A DNA stretch of 64,000 nucleotides from Siderastrea radians. Its lineage: Eukaryota; Cnidaria; Anthozoa; Scleractinia; Rhizangiidae. The notes under the pieces were generated by a model, which worked only from the letters and a program-made list of their open reading frames with translations, made no database searches and was not told the DNA's origin. Made by a program: the position numbers and the translations under genes. Every line of letters starts with the position of its first letter. Position 1 is the stretch's first letter. The stretch covers positions 34,541,536 through 34,605,535 of the forward strand of contig OZ024897.1 of NCBI GenBank assembly GCA_964017195.1, in the 5' to 3' direction. This document shows, in pieces, positions 52,357-62,660 of this stretch.

Positions 52357-52439
52357 TTTATATCATTTGTTTAAATAAAATTTGAATTATTTATCCAGAA
52401 ATTTGTATTATCATATATAAAAAATCACACATAGCGTTA

Positions 52440-53530
52440 CGCATAGCGTTACGCTTGTGAAAATAATAACCTCTTACTAACTGAACGCGAGGGCGGTACT
52501 GGGGAATATTGGCCCGAGGTCGTGGCAGTACGGACTGAGCGCAGCGAGGTCCGTACAAAAACGACCGAGGGCCAATATTTCCCAGTACGGTCCCGAGCAA
52601 GCGAAGTTAGTAAGTGGTTTATTATATGGCATCATTTTTCGTACGAAACAACACTTCCAATAGTTCATTCAAGTCAATTTCCGGCGCGGTGCCAAGGAAA
52701 GAAGCCAGCGATTTTAACACTGGCTTTCGAATCAGTTTGATGATCGTTGCTGTCGATCGGCAGAAACTTGCGTGGCTCTTGAATGAAAACTGCTCTGCTT
52801 CTATTATATGTGTCAGTTTTGCGTCGCCCTGTACAACACAAGAAAGTTTTATTTGAAAATACTTCTTCATTATGGGCAGAGACAATTCGGGAAAAAGAAG
52901 AATAATGAAAAGGCCGCGATAAAACTGGCTCACACACGTGCTTCTCAAACTCTGGAAATTGTGGCAGCGTGTTAGTCATTGTGAACAAACGAACACTCCA
53001 ACCTAAAAAAAGACACTGGAAATTATCTCTCCATCAAATATTAAACTAGACAAGAACGTGATCGTTTGCTTTCGATTTATAGTTGCCGGTGAAAGCCGTT
53101 TGCTAGATGTTTTGCAGTTTTCATTCTTTTTCGCTGTGAGGTTTTCTTGTGAGAAACGTACTCTTTTGTTAATGCCGAATTTTAATAATTATTGTTTAAG
53201 TCTTGGCCGATTTACTTGGGTCTTTACAGCTTACAGTCTATAGCCGTACAAAAAAACAATAAACTCACACAGTCACTGAAGAACGTTGGCCCAGTCGGTA
53301 AACTTACTTGAAGATCGCTTTTTCTAAGCAGACGTGTTTACCTCGTTCATTTGTTTTGTACCAGCTCCAAACCTTTTCTTTTTTATCTTCTTGCGTTTTC
53401 ATAGTTTGAATTTTGCTGTAGCGTTAGCACGAAAACAAAAAAAATATCCAAAAAGGACCGTTTCCATGGTAATGGTCCGTACTGTAAAATCCCGACCGAA
53501 GACTAACCAATCAGAACACTCGATTTAGAC
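52440..53530. mobile_element. Insertion between the divergent Polinton-2 genes
   Basis: Non-viral sequence of about 1.1 kb, GC-richer at its ends, starting near the doubled word GCGTTACGCATAGCGTTACGC and carrying a hairpin (52,473-52,614). The far end (53,450-53,530) repeats GTCCGTACTGTAAAATCCCGACCGA-like words related to the hairpin. No transposase is seen. It separates the ATPase from its expected promoter motif. Confidence 0.5.
52473..52614. repeat. Hairpin with ~52-bp arms
   Basis: Left arm 52,473-52,523 (CTTACTAACTGAACGCGAGG...) pairs with right arm 52,561-52,614. The loop contains its own inverted repeat (AGTACGGACT ... AGGTCCGTAC). Confidence 0.8.
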
Positions 53531-53554
53531 TGAAGAATTGCTTGCCGTATAATA

Positions 53555-54211
53555 ATGTATGATAATATTATTATGAAGATTAAAAATTATGATGTGAAAG
53601 ATGAGGAAAATAATGATTATATTCAATTGCATAAATTCATGCCCGACAGATGTTTTCGAATGCTACTTTGTGGGCCTTCGTCATGTGGTAAAACCAATCT
53701 ATTATTGGATATGATATATAGACTATTGTTTTTTGATAAAATCTATCTTTATGCCAAAAATTTACAACAAAGCAAGTATCAAAATTTGTTAAAAACATTT
53801 GAGCCAATTTCAAAACAGGTTGGTTATGATATAATTGAAGCCAGTAACGATCAAATAACTCCTTTATCAGAAATGCCTGATGAAAATCAAAAATTAGTTA
53901 TATTTGATGATTATTTGAATACTGGAAACATTAATGATCAAGAGATACGAAACTATTACGTATACACTAATTCCAGAAATAAAAATTGTTCATGTATATA
54001 TTTGAGTCAGTCTTTTTATAATACTGATAAAACAGTGAGACTAAATAGCTCACATTATTGCATTTTTGAATTCCCATCAAGAAATGAACCATCAATGATT
54101 TGTAGAGAACTAAACATAAATAAATCAGATTATCAGAAAGCCACTTAAGACCCATATAGTTTTCTATATGTTGATAAAATAAAAAAAATTCAATGCCAAA
54201 AATTTCAATGA
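53555..54211 (+). pseudogene. Genome-packaging ATPase, one premature stop (Polinton-2)
   Basis: From ATG 53,555 the ORF has Walker A GPSSCGKT at residues 40-47 and Walker B KLVIFDDY at 113-120, then CIYLSQSF, the usual sensor strand. TAA at 54,146-54,148 ends it at 197 codons; the same frame continues as DPYSFLYVD to TGA 54,209-54,211, which is the normal C-terminal part of these ATPases. One nonsense change near the end may leave some activity. It pairs with the fibre-like gene in the rightward unit. Confidence 0.85.
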
Positions 54212-54213
54212 AA

Positions 54214-54225
54214 AATCTAATCTAA
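54214..54225 (+). promoter_or_regulatory. Polinton-2 promoter-like motif, fibre gene
   Basis: Plus-strand AATCTAATCTAA, 4 bases before the ATG at 54,230; it overlaps nothing but the ATPase stop region. Confidence 0.6.
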
Positions 54226-54229
54226 TAAT

Positions 54230-55862
54230 ATGTGAGTTTCTATAATGGATTATTAAATCATAATGAAAATATTCATGGACATGGTCAAAGAGGCTTACCA
54301 GGTATTGGATTCAAATTAGATTCAAATAATGATTATGATATGCAAAACAAAAAACTGGTTAATGTGAAACAAGGCACAGGGGAAAATGGTGTTGTTACAA
54401 AGTCTTATTAAGATTCCAAGTGTGGATAAATCTCAGTTCGTGCTAAAAGCAGGTGATACGATGACTGGACCTCTTATTATACCAAAAGATTCATATCCGG
54501 TTCATGAAGATCTTAACAAAGTCATAAATTATGAAACAATCAGAGAAATACTTTTATCACGAAAGGAAGCGTTTCCAATGGAGACAGCTATCAATATGAA
54601 TAACAATTTGATTCAAAGTGTCACAACGCCAACTTCAAATGATCATGCAACAAATAAAGGTTATTGTGATTTAAATTTTTTAAACAAACAAAAAGGAGGG
54701 GTAATGATGGGTCAACTTTCAATGAATGAAAATGATTTAATTGCTTTGCCCCATACTCCAAAATTTGGTAACTCTGCTGTGAATAAAAATTATGTTGACG
54801 GTGAGTTATCCAGTCAGCTTGAAAAAAACTGGATAAAGCGGCTGACATTGACATGAAAAATCATTCAATTACCAATCTTGATCTTCCATCAAACCAGAGA
54901 GACGCCGCATGTGTCGAGTTTGTAAACTACAGAATTAAACAACTCAATGAAACACATATCAGTAGCTCGGAAATAAAAAGGACGCCTTCAGATACGTGAT
55001 GGAAGACACTGATGAATCTTCCAGTGAAAACAACATCGATGTTTTGGGCATCAACGATTTTCCCGAATGTCCACATCAAGTAAATAAAAAAGCTTACACT
55101 CTCAAACTCCTGTTTGAAAAAGACTCACCGAACCAGTACCGGTCACGCCTCGGTTTTAACCTCCATCCACTTCCGGTAGGTGACTACACGATTGTTGTGG
55201 AATGGTTTCCACCAGAAATGAATGAGGTGAGTGTGACACCACAAGCCACGACGATTTCAATTTCTAATTATATAACCAAAACATTCGAGAAGTACACCAA
55301 AACACTCATCCACTTTCACAGATGGAGTAGCTCACCCCCGCAATACATATTTCTCGACCTGCACAGCGCGGTCCGTCATCCATAATTAATAAACGTTGGA
55401 CATCTGATCATTTAGGGTCTTAAAGAAGCCGTTTCAAACGTTGATCCAAGTGTCTATGACACTGCTTTTGTTATTGAAAATGGACAAATGGTAATGCAAA
55501 CAGACCTGTCTTTAAATGGGCATCGTTTGCATGGTTCCGTTCATTACATAAATGGGATTTTGAATACAAAAAATGGCAACACATTTTTATTAAATGGTTG
55601 TGACAAAGTAATCATTCCAAATCGTAGCCACATATTAACTATAAAAGTGCTCTATTTCAAGCTCAAAAGTCAATATACGCCTATTTCTTTAAAAGTAAAA
55701 CACAGTTTCCATTTAACTCAATCAATCACTTACACTTCAACCCAAGCAACTCAATTACAGACAATAAGTATTAATTTAGTACAGGCGTTTGGTCATATGG
55801 GTGTGGAACTGGCTTCGGTTGTAAAAGATGAAGAACTGTTACTATTGATTGAATACATATGA
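54230..55862 (+). pseudogene. Fibre-like protein, several frameshifts (Polinton-2)
   Basis: The start is disturbed: ATG 54,230 is followed at once by TGA, while the coding frame begins SFYNGLLNHNENIHGHG two bases on. Pieces follow in order (54,232-~54,400; 54,386-~54,830; ~54,830-54,980; 54,996-55,385; ~55,420-55,862), with shifts near 54,400, 54,830 and 54,980 and a stop at 55,383-55,385. The N-terminal half repeats a module of the type MNNNLI..VTTPTSNDHATNKGY (also DIDMKNHSITNLDLPSNQRD), as in trimeric phage tail fibres and adintovirus fibre-like proteins. The C-terminal part is a beta-rich head. It probably projected from capsid vertices. Confidence 0.7.
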
Positions 55863-55900
55863 AAAGTTGTACCGCGGTTTTCGAAGAAAAAAAATTTGTT

Positions 55901-56891
55901 TGTAATCGTTTGTACACGTGCATGACGGCGGGAAACCACAGTGTTAATTAATGACATCATAGAGAACCTTCTGGAACATAAAAGGTTTGTTGTCTTTTGT
56001 AAATAGAGCACACTCTCAAACGCTTCTTTTTTCAAGGTTGTAGACAAACACAAGCTTCATAAATTTCAATTACAGACCGAAATGTTGTAAGGAAGCAAGT
56101 TATGAAATGCAATGTTGCTTTTCCTTTCAAATATCTTTAGCTTAAAAACAGCTCAACGGGGCGTATAACCGATAAAGCAATAATAATTATTAACTAACGT
56201 TTTGTAAAACTATTTTAAAAAAAACAAGAAAAATGGAATTGGTGTCCAATAGTTTGTAATTGAGTCTAATGGCAATTAACGCGATTGACGGTTGATTGTA
56301 AGCTGAATTTGATAAATCAAGCCAACTTCTTGTTGAAAACAAAAATTTGACTGCGGGTCCTCAATATAAGCATCGCTATGTTTACTTTGCTCTAAATAGC
56401 TGAGCGCGAGAAACGTAAAAATTGTCTAATGGATGTGCTGTGAGCAGGCGAAAACTAAAAGTCCAGTACGCACCAACTGCTCACCCTTGGCCAGGATTTA
56501 GCCCTTTATTTAAGTAGGGTGGGGTAAGATGATGCCTGGCAACTCTTGGAGAACTCTTGGAGTCCCCCATGGGAAGGAATCTTCAACTTATCATACAGGG
56601 CAGCGAATTCAACTGCGTTTTGCTACAAGGAGTATAACGGAAAAATTTCATTTCGCGGCGTGTTTTGTCGTGCGTCAGATACAATGCATTTCTGTTTTTT
56701 TTATTCTCAAAAAAAATAAAAGAAAGAAATTCGTTACAAAGAAGAAACCGTTGTAGACTCCCTTTGTTTGGACGTAACTTATCACTAACGCCTCACTGAA
56801 CCTCAACTGAGGAGTTTTGGTGTGAATGATGATAATAAATTTTGGTAGGTTTGTTTGTAGACCTTGTTGCCACTGTTTCTCTGTGTTTCAG
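55901..56891. other. Host intron of gene C after Polinton-2
   Basis: Host paralogy is clear from about 56,580 (ACAGGGCAGCGAATTC matches 27,119 region) to the acceptor at 56,890. Nothing coding before that. Confidence 0.45.
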
Positions 56892-56948
56892 CAGGGAGCA
56901 CCGAATCATCGCCTTGTCCAAGCTCAAGCGCGATTTAAAGCCAAAAAG
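56892..56948 (+). CDS. Repeat exon of gene C
   Basis: Nineteen codons, phase 0, acceptor TGTGTTTCAG, donor AAG|GTCAGT. It encodes QGAPNHRLVQAQARFKAKK. It keeps the AP...VQAQ core but has a basic tail (RFKAKK) where gene B has EQLKERK. The preceding intron (TAGGTTTGTTTGTAGACC) matches that before 27,844. No signal exon for this copy was found between 44.5 and 56.9 kb; Polinton-2 lies there. Confidence 0.58.
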
Positions 56949-57778
56949 GTCAGTGTTAGGACAGTCGTGTTCAGAGGCGTGTTTCTTAGCTTCCGAAGAG
57001 TAGTGTACAGATTATATCTGATGGTGTATCACTTAACTGAAGGGAAAGGCTTGATGGGAGGGGGGGGGGGTGAGGTGGTGGGAGAGCGGTTATTCTTTTA
57101 CATATTAGTGTACTAATAAGGTCTAATTGGTATGGGACAACTCTCTCGTATTTCGCCTCTTGCTCTAAAAGGTTTGCTAGTCGAAAAATGATCGGTGAAA
57201 AGGAAAAGAATCCACCAGAAAGCTCTGTATCTAAGTCCAACATATCATGAGTAAGGGGACCAAGGAAATTTCTCGTGCGAGTTGGAAGACGATCAAAAAT
57301 AAAAAGCCACGTGGTTGCAAGTTGAATCTACATTAACTCTTGGATTTAGGCGGTATATTCTTCCCGTTAAGCTTACTATACTTTTGGTCCTTTTGGTTAG
57401 TTATGTTTGTTGCAGCTTTTTACAAGAATAATGGGAAAATTTGTGTAATATCCAGTAAAAGCAGTGCTCTGATAGAAAAAATCATTATTCTTTGTATTAA
57501 GTAATCGGTTATTTACTGCTAGGGATCGTTTAAGGTTGAAAACACAAGCCAGTTCAGTAACTTGAAATTTTGATGCGTTGTTTAACAAGCACGGACTATC
57601 AAAGGTAAAAAATTAATTGACAAAAAAGCCTCCCTAAAGTGAAGTAAACTAAGTCTAATAATGTTCTCAGTAAAGGATGTCGCAGTTTATAACTATCTGA
57701 TTCACGTATTTTGGTAGTAATATTGGGTTAATTTAAGAGGATTTGCGTTAACATTGCTTTCTCTGTTTTGTGTTTTAG

Positions 57779-57883
57779 CCAGGAAAGCAGGCAAAAGGCC
57801 GAAAAAAAAGACCAGTGCCGCCAACATACTTTCATCCGGGATATTATCGCCCAATCATGTATGGGTGAATCAAGAACAGAAAG
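57779..57883 (+). CDS. Terminal coding exon of gene C: candidate amidated peptide
   Basis: Acceptor TGTGTTTTAG, 29 codons, TGA at 57,866-57,868, then donor AAAG|GTTAGT into a 3'-UTR intron. The peptide reads PGKQAKGRKKR then PVPPTYFHPGYYRPIMYG. RKKR is a strong basic cleavage site and the final Gly before the stop is the usual amide donor, so processing would give a 17-residue peptide ending ...RPIMY-amide, with Pro residues guarding its N-terminus. The exon is homologous to 41,840 (same phase, same post-stop bases). It is not one of the cnidarian neuropeptide families I know; an antimicrobial role is equally open. Confidence 0.6.
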
Positions 57884-58446
57884 GTTAGTGCCTCACTTGG
57901 TCGCGCTACCCCTTTAGCCTTAAAGTGCCTATCAACTTAAAATTTTTTCTCCTAAATATGATAGTTTATGACTCCCTCAGTCTAAATATGTAAGTTTTGC
58001 TGAGTAGAACCCTTTGCATGGGATATTTTTCCAGCCGCAAAGTTCGAATTTGGCGCCCGAAAAGTGTCTCCATTTTGTGCTCGGCCAAAACGATCGCATT
58101 ACAAGGCTGTGACGTCACAAATCGCGCAGAAGACAAGAGTGTTACGGCTGATCATGACAAGAGGGTTTCCAGAAGAGAAATTACTTTGGAGTGACTCGTG
58201 GGCCCAGGATTGTAAGCTACAAGGGCAGGATTCGCACAATGAGAGCATGTGTGTGTTTTTTCTCAACAGGAAACGAATTAAGGAGAGAAGTGGACTCATT
58301 TGAACCGTGTTCGACTCGGTAAGAATTCGATTCGACCCGCATTACAGAGCTGCTTCTCGGAAAAGCCGCAGCATTTGAATGTCGCGTTAATATATGTAAT
58401 TTCTGCCACTGTTGGATTAGTTCTACTAGTCGCAATTATCGCAATT
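57884..58446. other. Gene C 3' intron, first part
   Basis: No gene. A perfect CRE word TGACGTCA lies at about 58,110; no other promoter sign is near it. Confidence 0.4.
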
Positions 58447-58905
58447 GGCCCGATTTATACTAGAGACGGATCATCCGTCTGGGACGAACTTGGGCAAAGA
58501 ACGGTAGTTCGTCTTATAATTCGTCTGTGTATAAATACGGGCTTTCAGACGGATCATCCGTCCAGACGAACTATCACGGTAGTTCGTCTTGACAGACGGA
58601 CTACCGTGGATAATTCGTCTGGACGGATGATCCGTCTGTCTGTATAAATACGGGCAGAAGACGAACTACCTCAAAAATCAGGACCTCGTTACCTAAAGCC
58701 AGCGGTCGTCTTCCAGTGAAATACTTGTACCCATGCCTTTTCGTCACGCTTAGACGAATTATCCGCCTAGTGTAAATACGGGACGAACTACGAGGCGCAA
58801 CGATAGTTCGTATCATAGTTCGTCCCGTGTTTATACTAGATAGATGATTCGTCTTGACGGATGATCCGTCTGGACGGATGATCCGTCTCTAGTATAAATC
58901 GGGCC
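58447..58905. mobile_element. Fold-back element with nested palindromes
   Basis: Ends GGCCCGATTTATACTAGAGA and its reverse complement, with ATT on both outer sides (58,444-58,446 and 58,906-58,908) as a possible 3-bp target duplication. The interior repeats the palindrome GACGGATCATCCGTC and the word GTAGTTCGTCT in both orientations, so almost the whole unit is self-complementary. Confidence 0.75.
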
Positions 58906-59673
58906 ATTCAAAATTAAAGATCGAGATAAAGAAGGTTTTCAATATTTGGTCCACAAAACTATTGCTATATCATACGCATCTGTCCACTAAAGCATCCAAG
59001 ATCTACAACGCATAACTGTGCTACAAAGTTTTGTTTACATTTCCGTTTTTTGGAAACCACATGCAATACGTTTCTCAAACTGGATGTTCACCATAGAGTT
59101 TGAAGGGATAACAATGAACGGAACTGTCTTGACCGACGACAAGACAAGACGTTTTAGTTAATCAGAGAGAGCTTTTGGAATATTTATAAATCCCTCGTGT
59201 ACAACATGTTTCGTTAAATAAAAGGAAGCAGTTCAGCTCAGCATCGATAATTTTTATTGCATTAGTCACTCTGCTTCCACTGCATTTGATTTATGAGGCC
59301 CTCTTTAAACACCACACATTTCAAGCAGATTTGTGCCTCTCTTCTTGTTGACCCTCCTCCTGTTATCTCAAGAGGACCGTATAATATGAAATTTCACATA
59401 CCACACGTAACACCGTCTAATTGACTCTTCTTGGTGATGTAGGCTTAATTTAATCAGTTTTACTGAAGGGCAATGAAAATATGTGACCTTCATTTCCTGT
59501 TATTTAATTTTGTGGCAGGTTTTGTCTTGGAAATTCCTTACACACTGAATTGTCTCAGTCTCTTCTTGACTCATTCCCTGTACCCAAGAAAGCTACCACA
59601 CAAGCCACCTAATTAGCTAATAATGAGGTTTCAAAATGGGCCTTTTCGTTCTCCACCTTTAATTTGTTGCCCC

Positions 59674-59675
<2 letters not shown>

Positions 59676-59721
<46 letters not shown>
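59676..59721. repeat. (AAT)n microsatellite
   Basis: About fifteen AAT triplets. Confidence 0.9.
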
Positions 59722-59722
<1 letters not shown>

Positions 59723-60351
59723 TTAGCTGCATAGGCTATGTTCCCACCCTATGATTGCTATTTAGCGACATAGCATATGAACGTCCTGTACTGCTTTAAT
59801 AATAATAATGATATGTTCACAGGATAGCCCCATCAATGTAAAAACACTGGTAACAAAGAGGGGTTCTGTTACTAAATAAGTGCCCAAGATAGTAAAATAC
59901 ATATCTTCAAACATTAATAGTGGCATGCATGGTTACATAGCAGAAGCCTGATGCAAACACAAGAGTCAGACTCTTAGGCATATGTTACTGAAGAGCATAT
60001 CTCTTAACAACAAAAAATTAAAGCTAATACATGCGTAATGTGTACGGTTTACTGGGAGGGTACTGTAATTTAAAGGGTTTATGGATCAAAGGGAGCTGCC
60101 TTAACCTCTACCCATCTCCCCTCCTCCCCCCTTAAATAGAAATAACAAAAAAAAATAATGAAACTACACACACAAAGAGGGCAATTTCTATTCGACATTT
60201 CTGCCATACTTCAACGGGATGGGTGTATGTTTCAATGAAAATGGCACTTCAAAATGTACTTCTGGAGCAAATTACATATGCATCTCAGTGTTGAGAGTGA
60301 CCCAAGGGAGTTATTGTCATATGAGACCAGTATACAAAGGGAGCTCAGGCC

Positions 60352-60502
60352 AGGCTCCAGTTGCACTATCCAAACGTTGGATAGTGTTATCCACCGTATA
60401 AATCACTATCCAGTGGATAAGTGTTAGGGAAACCAATTGCATTATCCACTGGATAGAGATTTATCCGGTGGTAGTGCTATCCAACTTTTGAACAACTAGG
60501 GC
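60352..60502. mobile_element. Hairpin MITE (GGATA/TATCC type)
   Basis: About 150 bases; the two halves are reverse complements: CACTATCCAAACGTTGGATAG, GTGGATAA and ATCACTATCCAGTGGATAAG-type words occur in both orientations around a centre near 60,430. Ends CCAGTTG / CAACTAGG. Confidence 0.7.
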
Positions 60503-62319
60503 CAGTATAACTGGACAGGTGTGGTTAAGTTTCTTTACATGAGACCAGCATCATGGAAGTACAAGTGATCACATAAAGCCAGTAAGGACTCAGCACACTA
60601 GCTCTCACCTGCCATAGCATGTTTTCACAAAATTGGTATGAACCAAAATCCTCAAGCAAATTGCTGAACAGAAGAACAATAATCTCAGCTGGTCTAATAT
60701 TGTGTAGGCAGTTACTCAAACCAGTTCATGTAGTCAGAAGCGATGGATTATTACAAAGACAAAGCTGAAGTCACACTAGTCTGAGTTTGCACGCACATCC
60801 ACCTTTATTTATCACAGTCATCATCCTTATAGCACCTCCAGGTGGAGTAAAAGACCACAAATGAGCACCATACTCAAAAATTGTTATTTATTTGCTTTGA
60901 GACGCTCCCTCATAAATGGCTTGAAATTTACAGCAATAAAAGCACTGCACTTCCATTTGAAAATCATTTGCAGCTGCTGATTATGATAAATAAAACACGG
61001 TCTTTAGAAATTACTATTGATGTCTCAGCCATTAGACAAATTTTGGGTATGCTTATGTTCAATGTATAAAATACTTCCTGCTAACTAATAAGTTTATATC
61101 AGTGTTCTCTCTGCAAAAGTCCTTATTCGAAAGAGCCGAACAACTGAGTCTATCTTTCTCTTGGCGCGAAAACCTATGAAAAGGTGAACAAAATAAGTTA
61201 CAAACAAGTACACCGTAAACTAATGAGCTCGTCTGGCATCGGTTTGAGTAAAATAATTGAAGTACATACAACGACGCTCTGAACAAAAGAAGTAAAGTCA
61301 AGGCTGCGTCAATTTCTCGTTATTAACACATAAAAGTACTGACCATTCAATTCTGGAAGCTTCTCCTTCAAGCTAGTCAAGCTGAAAGTCAGTCAATCCC
61401 AACAATCTAATTCGCCATCTTGCTTCGCGCAAGATAGTTATTGTCGTTGTTCAGGCTTTATCCACGAACGACAAACCCAAAAACTGCACATCTTCGAAAT
61501 CGCTTCGAGCTGAATCTTAGCGTTTTCCTCAGTCGTCGGTAGCTTTCATTGTATATCAATACTAGCAAGGAAAATGTAAGTTTCATCGCTCAAACACTTG
61601 ACAAAGACCAAAGAGACAAACATTCTGCGCGATTTATGACTTCATACGGCCCGCTTCCTCGGCCAACTAGTTCCCAGTCTTCGGAGACACGATTTTGGTC
61701 ATTTTGGGTACTTTCAACGGCAAAAAAACGGATTTTTGTTTCTTGCCATCCAATTTCTCTTGCCATTTCGGAATTAACACATAATGAACTACCAAAAAAT
61801 GCAAAAAAATTTTTAGTTCATAGGCACTTTAAAATGTCTTCGTTTGTGTCCGTTTTTCCGTCCACACGAAAAAGGTAAATCTTCGCTTTCAAAATTCTCA
61901 CTTCGAAAGGTATTTAGGTTACTACGTATTTTTAATTTTCCAATTGCCTATATTTAGATTAATAGTATCATCATTATATTGCCGACGCCATTTTGTCCGT
62001 CCATTCGTGTATGTCATGTTAAGAGAGTTTCACATAGGGCTAACCTCATACCTTCCTTTCAGGATGCCTATTTATTTCATTTTTTGTTGTTGTTATCGCT
62101 TAGCCTTGACTCTACTCCCGTTACATTCATTCATTTGCATCCTGAATAAACCTTTATAAACCTAAACCTTTGGAATGCGTTTTTGAAGATCTCCTTTCCC
62201 GGAGCTTCATCAGTCGTTTTCGTTCGTGCACGTGGGGGTGGTGTATGGCCTGTCATAATAACAGTACAAAAAAATCTTCGTTTTGATAAATGAATAAGAA
62301 AAAGTGTGCACGGCACCTC

Positions 62320-62321
<2 letters not shown>

Positions 62322-62355
<34 letters not shown>
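62322..62355. repeat. (AAT)n microsatellite
   Basis: About eleven AAT triplets. Confidence 0.9.
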
Positions 62356-62497
62356 TGTTTGGCAGCATTCTGGAACCTACCTCGGATGTTGCTGAATGGT
62401 TTTTCCTCAGTAATAGAGGCAAAGACACAATCACAAGTTATTGCGCATGCTGCCTTTGTCTACTCATTCCAAACTTCATTATCTTTCAGCCTTTCAG

Positions 62498-62660
62498 TTC
62501 AGCTGGCATCGTGGTCTGTCGGGAGGATCATCAAACGGTCAATAAGACAATGACACTTATAAAGCTGAATTATTCAGTAGCGATAGCGAATCAATGTTGT
62601 AATATTGTGACACGATAGTTACCCATAAATGATTTGAAATAAAATGTTTGAAATCAATGT
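62498..62660 (+). other. 3'-UTR exon of gene C
   Basis: Acceptor CAGCCTTTCAG, then TTCAG; the 3' half resembles copies A and B, and GAAATAAAATGTTTGAAATC is shared with gene B (44,497). Poly(A) signal AATAAA at 62,638-62,643. The 5' half is more diverged, so the exon start is less sure than in A and B. Confidence 0.45.

Larger units (their letters stand above)
45100..55900. mobile_element. Polinton-2: AT-rich Polinton/adintovirus-like element, no polymerase seen
   Basis: About 10.8 kb with integrase, PLA2-like, protease, major and minor capsid, PPxY, ATPase and fibre-like genes. Nine genes run leftward and two rightward from a divide at about 52.4-53.55 kb, where another element is inserted. 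No B-type polymerase motifs were found in any frame. The AT-rich coding sequence and different gene order show it is not a close relative of Polinton-1. Confidence 0.85.
58909..62497. other. Gene C 3' intron, remainder
   Basis: No gene or RNA recognised. It contains the (AAT)n run at 59,676, the MITE at 60,352 and the (AAT)n run at 62,322. A short hairpin GCCATCTTGC-TTCGC-GCAAGAT lies at about 61,412. Confidence 0.45.

Noticed and set aside
52391..52988. Overlapping ORFs on both strands at 52.4-53.0 kb as viral genes
   Set aside because: They lie in the inserted hairpin element, lack the promoter-like motif and show no family features.
58064..58647. Overlapping ORFs around the fold-back element
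   Set aside because: Created by the palindromic repeats; no start context or domain.
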